NCBI GenBank assembly: GCA_038240075.1
Contig: JBBSEC010000109.1
Span: forward strand, 1 to 16,170
DNA from: DATBAK01 sp038240075
GTDB taxonomy: Bacteria; Actinomycetota; Acidimicrobiia; IMCC26256; PALSA-610
DNA length: 16,170 bases
Direction of reading: 5' to 3'
The translations under genes and the position numbers were made by a program. Below, in pieces: positions 1-6,619 of this stretch. Positions within the stretch are counted from its first letter, which is position 1, and every line of letters begins with the position of its first letter. The notes under the pieces were generated by a model. The model was not told the DNA's origin. It ran no database searches and worked only from the letters and a program-made list of their open reading frames with translations.

Positions 1-2
1 CG

Positions 3-173
3 TTTCGGGACGGCGGCGGGCGGGTCGTCGTGGAGCCGTTCGATATCCCCGTCGGCCGAATCGTCGTAGTGGCCGACCCATTTGAAAACGTTCTCGTTTT
101 GATCGACCTGTCGAAGGGTCGCTACATCACCGACGAGAACGGAGTCGTCACGGGCGTCAGCGTCGACGATTGA
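3..173 (+). CDS. VOC/glyoxalase family protein, C-terminal fragment (5' end outside window)
   Basis: An open frame enters from the left edge and stops at TGA 171-173, giving the last 56 residues of a protein. The stretch VADPFENVLVLIDLSKGRYI matches the closing strands of vicinal-oxygen-chelate proteins, where a 'DPfGNvlvliD' segment carries or follows the last metal-ligand strand. The family includes glyoxalase I, extradiol dioxygenases and fosfomycin/bleomycin resistance proteins, so substrate cannot be told from this fragment. The frame then runs through a short acidic tail to the stop. The next gene starts 108 bp downstream on the same strand, with a repeat in between. The family call is fairly secure; function is unknown because the N-terminal half is missing. 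Confidence 0.7.
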   Translation, partial: FRDGGGRVVVEPFDIPVGRIVVVADPFENVLVLIDLSKGRYITDENGVVTGVSVDD

Positions 174-198
174 GCGCCATGCGCCAGCGCGCGTATCA

Positions 199-240
199 GC
201 CGTTAGGTCCGCCGGCATAACGCACGCGGACCGGGCAATC
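199..240 (+). repeat. Imperfect direct repeat, copy 1 (upstream of GNAT gene)
   Basis: This 42-bp stretch matches 750-791 at 35 of 42 positions without gaps. The shared blocks are TTAGG, GGCATA, CGCAC and a perfect terminal ACCGGGCAATC. Copy 1 also contains a perfect 7-bp inverted repeat, GGTCCGC (206-212) and GCGGACC (226-232), with a 13-nt loop. The left part reads GTTAGGT, which fits the GTTRRRY core of integron recombination sites, but the rest of the conserved sequence lies on the wrong side of that core. Role unknown: it could be a duplicated promoter region or a small mobile or structural repeat. Confidence 0.7.
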
Positions 241-281
241 CGTGTGGGTGTCGGGTCTTCGATCGGCAAAGATAGATCCGG

Positions 282-737
282 ATGCTGATTCGAGTCGCCG
301 AAGCTGGTGACATCGAGGTCGTCGAGGCCTTGCGCTACACCGCGTTGTCAACCAGCGCGCCGAGCGTGTACTCACCGCGAGAAGTTGTCGAGCTTCTCGA
401 CAGCCTCGATGTCGACGAACTCCGCGCCATGGTCAAGGATCGGCAGCTCTTCGTCGCCGAAACCGATGGACTCATCGTCGGATGCGCCGGTTGGCGAGGC
501 AAGCAGCTTCGACACGTCTATGTAGCCCAGGACTCGCAACGGGGAGGCCTCGGGACCCGCTTGGTAACTCGTGCCGAGCTCGACTTCCGGGACCGAACAT
601 CCGCGACGGAGATCCATGTCGGCTCGGTTCTCTACGCCCGAGGGTTCTACGAAAAGCTCGGTTACGAGCTAGTCACCAAGGAACGCTCGGGAAGCGAGCC
701 CTTCCACATGAAGAAAAGCTTCGACGTCACGCGGTAG
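282..737 (+). CDS. GNAT family N-acetyltransferase
   Basis: This 151-residue protein has the length and layout of a single-domain GNAT acetyltransferase, which moves an acetyl group from acetyl-CoA to an amine. The N-terminus (LIRVAEAGDIEVVEAL) is the usual first strand and helix. Motif A is clear: strand residues 78-82 followed by the pyrophosphate-binding loop Q86-R-G-G-L-G91. The motif B region ends in GFYEKLGYE (121-129), typical of the family's last strands. It is soluble, with no signal or membrane segment. The substrate cannot be read from sequence. It sits between two copies of a 42-bp repeat and next to a VOC protein and an APH-like kinase, a neighbourhood common for resistance or detoxification cargo. 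Base composition looks less GC-rich than the genes after 2 kb. ATG 282 is chosen because motif spacing fits; no good ribosome binding site is visible. Confidence 0.85.
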   Translation: MLIRVAEAGDIEVVEALRYTALSTSAPSVYSPREVVELLDSLDVDELRAMVKDRQLFVAETDGLIVGCAGWRGKQLRHVYVAQDSQRGGLGTRLVTRAELDFRDRTSATEIHVGSVLYARGFYEKLGYELVTKERSGSEPFHMKKSFDVTR

Positions 738-749
738 CGGAACAGAACT

Positions 750-791
750 GCCTTTAGGCCCGCTGGCATATCGCACTCCTACCGGGCAATC
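750..791 (+). repeat. Imperfect direct repeat, copy 2 (upstream of phosphotransferase gene)
   Basis: This is the second copy of the 42-bp repeat, starting 12 bp after the GNAT stop codon. The 11 bp ACCGGGCAATC at its right end is identical to copy 1. The 7-bp stem of copy 1 is lost, although GCCCG (758-762) and CGGGC (783-787) could still pair. The GTTAGGT of copy 1 reads TTTAGGC here. Together with copy 1 it places one repeat upstream of each small accessory gene. Confidence 0.7.
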
Positions 792-802
792 TGGCGCGGC
801 GT

Positions 803-1708
803 GTGACAATGAGGTCCATGTCGCCGAGACACCCTGGGTGGAGGGCGTTGGCCGAAGCTGTAGCGCCGGGCGCGCGTGTAACGCGGTTGCGTCGCTTGGC
901 GGGAGCCGGGATGACCGATGCCTATGACGTAACACTCGATCGCGCCCCGCGCCGTGTGGTCGTCAAGCTCTACCGCGACGGTGACGGTACGGCACCGTTG
1001 GAGTGGAGTCGTCTCGGGTTCGCCCAGCGGGTCGCGCTGCGGGTGCCTGCGCCGATCGTTGTTGATCTGGAGTCCGTCTGGTTCGGCAGGCCCTCCGTGG
1101 TCATGTCGCGGTTGCCTGGGCGTCCGGACTTGACGCCCAGGGACGTTGAGTCGTGGGTCGGGGCGCTCGCGCAGGCGCTGGCGGAGTTGCACGAAACGCC
1201 TTTGGACGGGGCTGAGGGTGCGGTGACGCTACCTCCACGTTTCGAGACTTGGCGCGCACCAGCGGGCGAACACGATCCGCTGACCGCCGCCGCGGTGAGC
1301 GCCGTCACAGCACGTCTGCCTTCAGGTACGTCCGAGCGCGTCTTCACTCACGGCGACTTCCACCCGGGCAACGTCCTCTGGCACCGCGGCCGCATCAGTG
1401 GTGTCGTCGACTGGAGCGCAGCACGGCTCGACACCCGGTGGTACGACCTCGCGTATTGCCGAGCCTCGGTGTGCGTACTCCTCGGACCGGACATCGCCGA
1501 TCGCCTCGCCGACGCATACTCGGGCATCGTCGGCGGCACCTCTGACGAACTCGCTGTGTACGACCTCATGTGTGTGTTCAGCGCACGGCATTACCTTGCG
1601 GAGTCCCTCGCCGCGGACCGACAGCAAGGCCATGTGCCCAACTATCAGTTGTCACTCGCGCACCTTGATGAGCACGTGCGGCGAGCATTGAGACGACTCG
1701 ACGGGTGA
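803..1708 (+). CDS. APH-like (aminoglycoside/choline kinase family) phosphotransferase
   Basis: The 301-residue frame is a protein-kinase-like phosphotransferase of the APH family, which phosphorylates hydroxyls on small molecules such as aminoglycosides, homoserine or choline using ATP. Visible elements in order are a nucleotide loop (AGAGMTDAYDV), the ATP-binding lysine in VVVKLYRDG, the hinge region MSRLPGRP, the catalytic loop H183-G-D-F-H-P-G-N190 with base D185, and the metal-binding GVVDW with D203. All catalytic residues are present, so it should be active. GTG 803 is the longest start; in-frame ATGs at 809 and 818 are equally possible. It begins just after a copy of the 42-bp repeat and 65 bp after the GNAT gene. 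Real substrate is unknown; a resistance role is only suggested by the neighbours. Confidence 0.85.
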   Translation: MTMRSMSPRHPGWRALAEAVAPGARVTRLRRLAGAGMTDAYDVTLDRAPRRVVVKLYRDGDGTAPLEWSRLGFAQRVALRVPAPIVVDLESVWFGRPSVVMSRLPGRPDLTPRDVESWVGALAQALAELHETPLDGAEGAVTLPPRFETWRAPAGEHDPLTAAAVSAVTARLPSGTSERVFTHGDFHPGNVLWHRGRISGVVDWSAARLDTRWYDLAYCRASVCVLLGPDIADRLADAYSGIVGGTSDELAVYDLMCVFSARHYLAESLAADRQQGHVPNYQLSLAHLDEHVRRALRRLDG

Positions 1709-1851
1709 CACTCACTGCAGGCGGCTACCAACGCCATAACTGTAGATATTCCGGCCATCGAGGACCGGAGGTCGGCCAACGACGACACTCCAGGCCGCGG
1801 GTTCGACCACGGTCGTCGCACTCGTCGAGCTCGACAGCCGACAGAAAAGTT

Positions 1852-1873
1852 GTGACACGCGCGCGCGTGTCAC
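1852..1873. promoter_or_regulatory. Perfect 22-bp palindrome, candidate operator
   Basis: The arm GTGACACGCGC is followed immediately by its exact reverse complement, giving a 22-bp palindrome with no spacer. A further TTGTCACGC element follows at 1877-1885, repeating the TGTCAC half-site. There is no T-tract after it, so a terminator is less likely than a protein-binding site, although cruciform or hairpin formation is possible. The binding protein is unknown. The following gene starts 185 bp downstream. Confidence 0.55.
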
Positions 1874-2046
1874 GAATTTGTCACGCACTTCGGCGAATGC
1901 GGGCGAACGACGGCGAACGCGCGATGAACAGCCGTCCAGCTCAGCGGTACTGTCCGTGTCGCGGCGGACGGACCCCGAAGATGTTCAACATCATCAAGCT
2001 CATCAAGTAGGGCCCCGCTGCCACCGGGATCGCAGGGCTCGGCCGC

Positions 2047-2058
2047 TAACCTCTGCGC
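2047..2058 (+). promoter_or_regulatory. Putative -10 element of a leaderless promoter
   Basis: TAACCT at 2047-2052 fits the actinobacterial TAnnnT -10 hexamer and lies 6 nt before the GTG at 2059. Transcription would then start at or within a base of the start codon, which agrees with the absence of a Shine-Dalgarno sequence. No clear -35 hexamer is seen. Confidence 0.5.
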
Positions 2059-3222
2059 GTGTCGAAAGACCTGCTCGCACGGGCGACTCGGGTCACGCTC
2101 GGCCTCCTCACGCTCGCGTTGATCGGCGAGATCGCCGTCGGCGGGCGCAGTCAGCATCACCCGCTCGGCGACGTTCCGGGCCGCCTGATCGCGCACCGCA
2201 TACACGCCGGCGCGCTGCCGTACGTCGGGTGGCGGTCGGAATACCCGGTCGTCGTCGGGCTCGCGCAGTGGGTCGCCTCGTGGGTCGGCGGCACCCCGCT
2301 CGGGTTCCTGCTCGCCACATCCGTGCTGTCCGCCATGCTCGCGCTGCTCCTCGTGCGCATGCTCGTGCGCGCGTCCGGCATCGCGGTGTGGCACGCGATC
2401 CTCGCACCGCCGTTCATCCTCTACGCGTTTCACAACTGGGACCTGCTTGCCGTCGTGCCCGCCGTCGCGGGTGTGCTCGCGTTCGACGACGACCGCGACG
2501 GTTGGAGCGGCTCGCTGATCGCGATCGGCGCCTGCGCCAAGGTGTTTCCCGCCTTCTTCCTGCCGCCGTTGATCGTGCGCCGCGTGCGCGAAGGCGGTTG
2601 GACCGCCGCGGTTCCGCTCGTCGCGAGCGCGGCCATCACGACGGTCGCGCTCAATCTGCCGTTCGCGATCGCGTCGGCGCGCGGTTGGTGGTTCCCGTTC
2701 CGGTTCCAGGGTCGGCGCTCGATCACGTGGGGCACGTTGTGGTCGGTTCCCGGTCGGCTTCCCGGCGTGGGCACCCATCTCGACATCCACTCCGGCGGGG
2801 TCGCGAACGCGTTGTCGATCGCGGCGCTGATCGTTGGGATCGGCGGCCTGTGCGTGCTTGCGTCCAGAAGGCGCATGACCGCGGTTGCGATCGGCGCCGC
2901 CGCCACCGGCATCTTCCTCATCTCGAACAAGGTGTACTCGCCGAACTACGACCTCTGGCTGGTGCCGTGGCTCGCGCTCATCCCGCTCGCGCGTCGGTGG
3001 CGGGTCGCGTTCGGTTGCGTCTCCGTGGCGGTCTTCGTCGTGGTGTTCGGCTACTTCCACGCCGGGTTCAGCCGGTGGGTCCCGCGCGACGTGCTGCCGT
3101 TTCTCGTCGTCGGGCGGGCCGTGACGATCGTCGCGTTGATCGTCGCGGCCGTCGCGGTCATGGACGCGCGTCGGTCGGAGCCGGTTGCGCGGAGCGCACC
3201 GGCGGCGCCTCGCCAACGGTGA
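2059..3222 (+). CDS. GT87/DUF2029-type membrane glycosyltransferase (polyprenyl-phosphate-mannose dependent family)
   Basis: This 387-residue polytopic membrane protein has an N-terminal membrane segment, an extracytoplasmic loop with LGDVPGRLIAHRIHAGALPY and SEYP, and then about eight or more further hydrophobic segments. The family-typical patches FHNWDLLAVVPA, CAKVFPAFFLPPL and NKVYSPNYDLWLVPW are characteristic of GT87/DUF2029 proteins, whose best-known member PimE adds alpha-1,2-mannose to phosphatidylinositol mannosides on the outer side of the membrane. The acidic residue in the first loop (GD, around residue 38) sits where the catalytic aspartate is expected. The acceptor is unknown; a cell-envelope glycolipid or glycan is a reasonable inference. 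The GTG start is supported by the hexamer just upstream. The 3' end overlaps the convergent gene by 65 bp. Confidence 0.75.
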   Translation: MSKDLLARATRVTLGLLTLALIGEIAVGGRSQHHPLGDVPGRLIAHRIHAGALPYVGWRSEYPVVVGLAQWVASWVGGTPLGFLLATSVLSAMLALLLVRMLVRASGIAVWHAILAPPFILYAFHNWDLLAVVPAVAGVLAFDDDRDGWSGSLIAIGACAKVFPAFFLPPLIVRRVREGGWTAAVPLVASAAITTVALNLPFAIASARGWWFPFRFQGRRSITWGTLWSVPGRLPGVGTHLDIHSGGVANALSIAALIVGIGGLCVLASRRRMTAVAIGAAATGIFLISNKVYSPNYDLWLVPWLALIPLARRWRVAFGCVSVAVFVVVFGYFHAGFSRWVPRDVLPFLVVGRAVTIVALIVAAVAVMDARRSEPVARSAPAAPRQR

Positions 3223-4264
3223 GGAGCGTGGGCCGTCGCAGGTGACCCGCGGCGGCGACGAGCACCCCGATCGAGCCCCCAATCACGACCGCGACGAGTG
3301 TGCGAGCGAGCGGACCCGACAGCGTCGTGGGCAGCTGCGAGTGGCCGAGGAACGTCACGTCGGCAAGGCCACTCCCGAAGCACAGCACGACCGCGGCGAC
3401 GAGCACGATCGCGCTGGCGTCGGTCGGCGTATGTCGCGAGCGCAGGAGCGCGGCCGACGCCGCGAGCGCGATGACGATCCCGACCAACGAATACACCGTT
3501 GACAGCAACGCGACCCACGAACCCGCGGACGACGCGCCCCACTCGCCCGCGACGAGCACCGTCACGATCGCGGCGAGCAACAGGAGCACGACGGCGACGC
3601 TCAATCCCCACCACCGTGCGAAGCCGATCGCGGCAACGAACAGCGCGACGAGCAGCGCCAACGCGAGCCGCGGCGCCGGCGACGGACCCGGTATCCAACG
3701 CAGGTCACCGCGCACGCGCACGGTGTGGCCCTCGTACTGCAGGGTCACGAACCAGTCGGCAACGAGGTGGATCCGCCCGGGCGCCTGCGCCACCACGGTC
3801 GGTTCGGATGTGCCCATCCAGTGGACGCGGTGGTCGTGCCAGAACACCGCGTCGGCACCGCTGAGCCGGCGCCAGACGGGGGTCGCGGTCGCGCTGTAGC
3901 TCCGCGGCGCGTCGGCGACGATCGTCGACGTGCGGTTGAGGAACACCGACGGCGACCGCCGATTCTCGTAGACGCCCTTGGGCCCGACGCGCAGGTAGGG
4001 CTCACCCGAGTAGCCGAGGATGGTGACATCGTGCCGAGTGGTGTTGCGCACCTCGATGCGGTTGCCGAGGTCGCGCGTCTCGACCTGGAGGCCGGGGATC
4101 GCCGGGGTCACCGACAGGATGCGCGACGCGTAGTTGCTCGGCTGCGTTCCCACGAGACCGTGCGCGGGCGCCGGTTGGGCGTCGAACGCAAGGAAGACCG
4201 CCCCGAGCATGAGGAGCACCGTCGCCCGTGCCGCCCACCGGCGTCGCGACCAGTCTCCGGACAT
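3158..4264 (-). CDS. Secreted/multi-pass membrane protein of unknown function, copper-locus neighbour
   Basis: The protein of 368 residues starts with an Arg-rich n-region and a hydrophobic signal segment ending near QPAPAHG. An extracytoplasmic beta-rich domain follows, including YLRVGPKGVYEN, VFLNRT and DAVFWHDHRVHWMG, then about six membrane segments in the C-terminal half. The His/Trp-rich patch WHDHRVHW could bind a metal but this is inference. I do not recognise a named family. It is divergent from the CopC-CopD gene with 121 bp between the starts, and proteins of this layout beside copper-handling genes suggest a shared envelope role. The ATG at 4264 is chosen because it puts the signal peptide at the N-terminus; the frame stays open further upstream but there it lies antisense to copCD. 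Its stop lies inside the convergent glycosyltransferase gene. Confidence 0.7.
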   Translation of the reverse strand: MSGDWSRRRWAARATVLLMLGAVFLAFDAQPAPAHGLVGTQPSNYASRILSVTPAIPGLQVETRDLGNRIEVRNTTRHDVTILGYSGEPYLRVGPKGVYENRRSPSVFLNRTSTIVADAPRSYSATATPVWRRLSGADAVFWHDHRVHWMGTSEPTVVAQAPGRIHLVADWFVTLQYEGHTVRVRGDLRWIPGPSPAPRLALALLVALFVAAIGFARWWGLSVAVVLLLLAAIVTVLVAGEWGASSAGSWVALLSTVYSLVGIVIALAASAALLRSRHTPTDASAIVLVAAVVLCFGSGLADVTFLGHSQLPTTLSGPLARTLVAVVIGGSIGVLVAAAGHLRRPTLLTVGEAPPVRSAQPAPTDARP

Positions 4265-4372
4265 GTTCCATGGTCGCGCCTGGCCCCACCCCGGGGCGCA
4301 TCGCCGGAGCGTGCGAGCGCGACCGTCGTGGCACGAGGGCCGGCCTGCCTGCGGCGTGCCCCGGGTCGCGGT

Positions 4373-4385
4373 TACCGTCCTCGGC
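4373..4385 (+). promoter_or_regulatory. Putative -10 element of a leaderless promoter for copCD
   Basis: TACCGT (4373-4378) fits TAnnnT and is 7 nt before the GTG at 4386. This is the spacing expected if the transcript begins on the start codon. No Shine-Dalgarno sequence is present and the upstream 121 bp is shared with the divergent gene. Confidence 0.45.
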
Positions 4386-6116
4386 GTGCGAAGGACGTTG
4401 ATCGCCGCCGGGATCGCGCTGATGGCGCTGCTGGTGCTGGCCGCACCGGCCGGCGCGCACGCCGTGCTCGAGCAGACGAGCCCCGCCGCGGGCCAGGCGT
4501 ACTCCACGCCACCGACGACGATCGCGTTGAGCTTCGACGAGCATGTGCAGGTCGCCCTGGGCGGCATCCGCCTATTCGACGCCCAGAGCCATCGCATCGA
4601 CATCGGCCCGCCGACGCAGGTCGGCGACTCGAAGACCGTGACCGTGACCGTGCCGAAGCTCAAGCAGGGCACGTACGTGACGACGTGGCGCGTGATCTCC
4701 GCCGACGGTCACCCGGTCGACGGTGCGTTCACGTTCTCGGTGGGGGAGCCGTCGAAGCTGCCGGCCAGCGCGGAGGCGCTCGCGAACCAGCTGCTCGACA
4801 CGCAGAAGGGCAGTCGCGTTGTCGGTGTGATCAACGGGACGCTGCGGTTCGTCGAGTTCAGTGCGGTCGGGCTGCTCGTCGGTGGGTTCGGGTTCATCGC
4901 GTTGTGCTGGCCGGCCGGTCGCCGTTCGCGCGCGACGCGGCGGCTGCTCGCAGGCGCGTGGATCGTGGCGTTCGTTGGCTCGATCGCGGCCGTCCTCATC
5001 GAGGCGAGCTACACCGCGGGCTTGAACCTCTCCGAGTCGTTCAAACCCACGATCGTGCACCAGTACATCGACACTCACGTCGGGCACGTGATGGCGGCCC
5101 GCGTCATCATCCTCCTCGCGGTCGCGCTGATCGGTGTTCCCTTGCTGCGACGCGCGTCGCTCGGCGTCGCCGACGCGGTGATCGGCAGCGCGCTCGCATT
5201 GATGTCGCTCGCCACCTTCACGCTTGCCGGCCACGCGCGCAGCGGGATTCAGGTCGCGGGTGCGATCCCCGCCGACCTCGCGCACCTTGCCGCGTTCTCG
5301 CTGTGGTTCGGTGGTCTCGTCGTGCTCGTCGTCGCCGTCTTGAAGCCCGACGATCCGTCGGAGCTCGAGCCTGCGGTCTCGCGGTTCTCGAGCGTCGCGC
5401 TCGGCGCGGTCGTCGTGCTCACGAGCACGGGTGTCTACCAAGGCTGGCGCCAGGTCGGGTCGTTCAGCGCGCTGAAGAGCACGACCTACGGCCGGCTCCT
5501 CCTCGTGAAGGTGGCGGTCGTCGCGGTCGTCGTCCTCGTCGCCGCGCTCAGCCGCGACACGGTGCGCCAGCACCTCGACCGTGAGCCTGAGCCCCTCGAG
5601 GCCGAAGCGGAGCGCGTTCCCCTTCCTGTCGGCCCGGGCGCGGCGCTCGCGGACCCCGACGCCGAATACCGCACCTACGTCGTGCACCGGCTCCGGGTGA
5701 GCGTCGGTCTCGAGGTCGTGTTCCTCTTCATCGTGCTCGCCGCGACCGCGCTGCTCGTGAACGCGCCGCCGGCGCGTAGTGTGGTGAACGCGCCGTACGC
5801 GACGACCCTGCAGGGCAAGGGCATCTCGTTCGAGGTCCTCATCGTGCCGGCGCGGTCGGGCCCGAACGAGGTGCATCTCACCGCGCTCGAACCGAACGGC
5901 TCGCTGTTCCCGTTGGTGGGCGTCGACGTCGAGCTGAGCAACCCGGCGAAGGCGATCGCGCCGATCAAGGTCACGCTGATCCGCCTCGGCCCCGGTCACT
6001 ACACCTCGACCGGGCTCACGATCCCGTTCGGCGGGAAGTGGCAACTGGAGATCAAGGCGCTGAAGAGCCAGATCGACGAGGTCGACGTCACCGCGGTCGT
6101 TCCCGTGCGGGGCTGA
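4386..6116 (+). CDS. CopC-CopD fusion with C-terminal YtkA/FixH-like domain, copper handling
   Basis: The 576-residue protein joins three modules. Residues 1-24 are a signal peptide ending AGA. Residues 25 to about 122 form a CopC domain starting at H25 (HAVLEQTSPAAG) and containing SADGHPVDG with D107 and H109. Counted from H25 these are His1, Asp83 and His85, the known Cu(II) ligands of CopC proteins. Residues of about 150-458 are a multi-pass CopD region with HVGHVMAAR, TLAGHARSG and DLAHLAAFSLWFGGL carrying conserved histidines. The last 110 or so residues are an extracytoplasmic beta-rich domain (FEVLIVPARSGPNEVHLT) like those ending actinobacterial CopD proteins. The likely role is periplasmic-side copper capture and import, for example for copper enzymes. 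GTG 4386 puts the signal peptide first. A cytochrome c gene is convergent just downstream. Confidence 0.88.
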   Translation: MRRTLIAAGIALMALLVLAAPAGAHAVLEQTSPAAGQAYSTPPTTIALSFDEHVQVALGGIRLFDAQSHRIDIGPPTQVGDSKTVTVTVPKLKQGTYVTTWRVISADGHPVDGAFTFSVGEPSKLPASAEALANQLLDTQKGSRVVGVINGTLRFVEFSAVGLLVGGFGFIALCWPAGRRSRATRRLLAGAWIVAFVGSIAAVLIEASYTAGLNLSESFKPTIVHQYIDTHVGHVMAARVIILLAVALIGVPLLRRASLGVADAVIGSALALMSLATFTLAGHARSGIQVAGAIPADLAHLAAFSLWFGGLVVLVVAVLKPDDPSELEPAVSRFSSVALGAVVVLTSTGVYQGWRQVGSFSALKSTTYGRLLLVKVAVVAVVVLVAALSRDTVRQHLDREPEPLEAEAERVPLPVGPGAALADPDAEYRTYVVHRLRVSVGLEVVFLFIVLAATALLVNAPPARSVVNAPYATTLQGKGISFEVLIVPARSGPNEVHLTALEPNGSLFPLVGVDVELSNPAKAIAPIKVTLIRLGPGHYTSTGLTIPFGGKWQLEIKALKSQIDEVDVTAVVPVRG

Positions 6117-6119
6117 ACC

Positions 6120-6131
6120 GGCGTGTGCGCC
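6120..6131. terminator. Short hairpin between convergent genes
   Basis: GGCG and CGCC flank a TGTG loop in the 17-bp gap between the copCD stop and the end of the convergent cytochrome gene. The stem is only 4 bp and has no T-tract, so a bidirectional terminator role is weakly supported. Confidence 0.25.
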
Positions 6132-6133
6132 TG

Positions 6134-6487
6134 CTACAGGACCTCGCGCGAGTAGCGCACCACCGCCACGATCTGCGCGGGCGTCAGCTTGTCCTTCCAC
6201 GCCGGCATCGCGCCGACGCCGTTGGTCACCACGTTGATCTGGTTCTGGATGTTCGGGAACGCATTGGTCACCACGCCTGCCAACTTCGGGCCGACGCCGC
6301 CCTGACCGCGCGGGCCATGGCACTTCTGGCAGTTGGCGACGAACACGCTGCGGCCTTCGACGAGCACCGCTTCCTTGGCCTGCTCGCCTGTCGGCTGCGG
6401 GGCGACGTTGGGCTGGCTCTTGCTCCCGCACGCGGCGCCGAGCGCGAGGGCGCCGACCAGCACGATCGTTGCAACCGGTATCCGCAC
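6134..6487 (-). CDS. Lipoprotein monohaem cytochrome c
   Basis: The 117-residue protein has a lipoprotein signal (hydrophobic stretch 5-16, lipobox LGAAC with C20), so it should be anchored to the outer face of the membrane. After a Gln/Pro-containing linker comes a class I cytochrome c fold: haem attachment C53-Q-K-C-H57, GVGPKLAG at 65-71, and G-A-M94-P, where M94 is the likely second axial ligand. LTPAQIVAVVRYSREVL is the usual C-terminal helix. It should carry electrons in the respiratory chain or serve a membrane oxidase. The GTG start is supported by GGGAG four bases upstream on the minus strand. It is convergent with copCD (17-bp gap), which fits a copper/respiration link but does not prove it. 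Confidence 0.9.
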   Translation of the reverse strand: MRIPVATIVLVGALALGAACGSKSQPNVAPQPTGEQAKEAVLVEGRSVFVANCQKCHGPRGQGGVGPKLAGVVTNAFPNIQNQINVVTNGVGAMPAWKDKLTPAQIVAVVRYSREVL

Positions 6488-6522
6488 GTCGCTCCCTTGC
6501 CGTCGCCGCTCTGTTCACCAGC

Positions 6523-6528
6523 AGCGTA
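6523..6528 (-). promoter_or_regulatory. Possible -10 hexamer for the cytochrome gene
   Basis: On the minus strand this reads TACGCT (TAnnnT), about 35 nt before the GTG start, which leaves room for the GGGAG ribosome binding site. No clear -35 is seen. Confidence 0.3.
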
Positions 6529-6606
6529 AATCGGAGCGCGCCACATGAGGTGCCGGACGTGCGGTGCCGTGGTGAGGTGGTCCGCGGCCGGGCGTGACCC
6601 TCCGTC

Positions 6607-6619
6607 TACCCTCCCGGCG
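6607..6619 (+). promoter_or_regulatory. Putative -10 element of a leaderless promoter for prepilin peptidase
   Basis: TACCCT (6607-6612) is 7 nt before the GTG at 6620, the third example in this window of a TAnnnT hexamer at 6-7 nt from a GTG start without a Shine-Dalgarno sequence. It also argues for GTG 6620 over the upstream in-frame ATG at 6545. Confidence 0.45.

Larger units (their letters stand above)
1709..2058. other. 350-bp intergenic stretch without a convincing gene
   Basis: No reading frame here shows protein-like composition or a recognisable family. The stretch contains a 12-bp palindrome GTCGAGCTCGAC (1824-1835), the perfect 22-bp palindrome listed separately (1852-1873), a nearby TTGTCACGC half-site (1877-1885), and a TAnnnT hexamer next to the following gene start. 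A nine-codon frame at 1981-2010 (MFNIIKLIK) could not be supported as a gene. Confidence 0.6.

Noticed and set aside
199..791. Integron attC sites around the GNAT gene (GTTAGGT core).
   Set aside because: The core fits only copy 1, no RYYYAAC partner lies at a suitable distance upstream, and the conserved sequence extends downstream of the core, opposite to real attC sites. Kept only as a repeat.
1785..1830. tRNA-like 3' portion (GGTTCGACC T-loop pattern).
   Set aside because: The flanking bases do not form a 5-bp T-stem, and no acceptor or anticodon arm can be built; not a tRNA gene or clear remnant.
1981..2010. Nine-codon frame MFNIIKLIK, a short amphipathic peptide after a GAAG.
   Set aside because: Too short to judge, weak ribosome binding site and no supporting context; could be chance.
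4572..6518. Very long open frame on the minus strand opposite copCD (648 codons).
   Set aside because: Arg/Asp/Glu/His-rich composition without domains; it is the codon-bias shadow of the plus-strand gene. The same holds for long minus-strand frames at 1870-3282, 7735-9171 and 11985-13727.
6545..6619. N-terminal extension of the prepilin peptidase from ATG 6545 (contains CRTC).
   Set aside because: The extension precedes the normal family N-terminus, is Arg-rich and lacks a ribosome binding site, whereas GTG 6620 has a well-placed hexamer.
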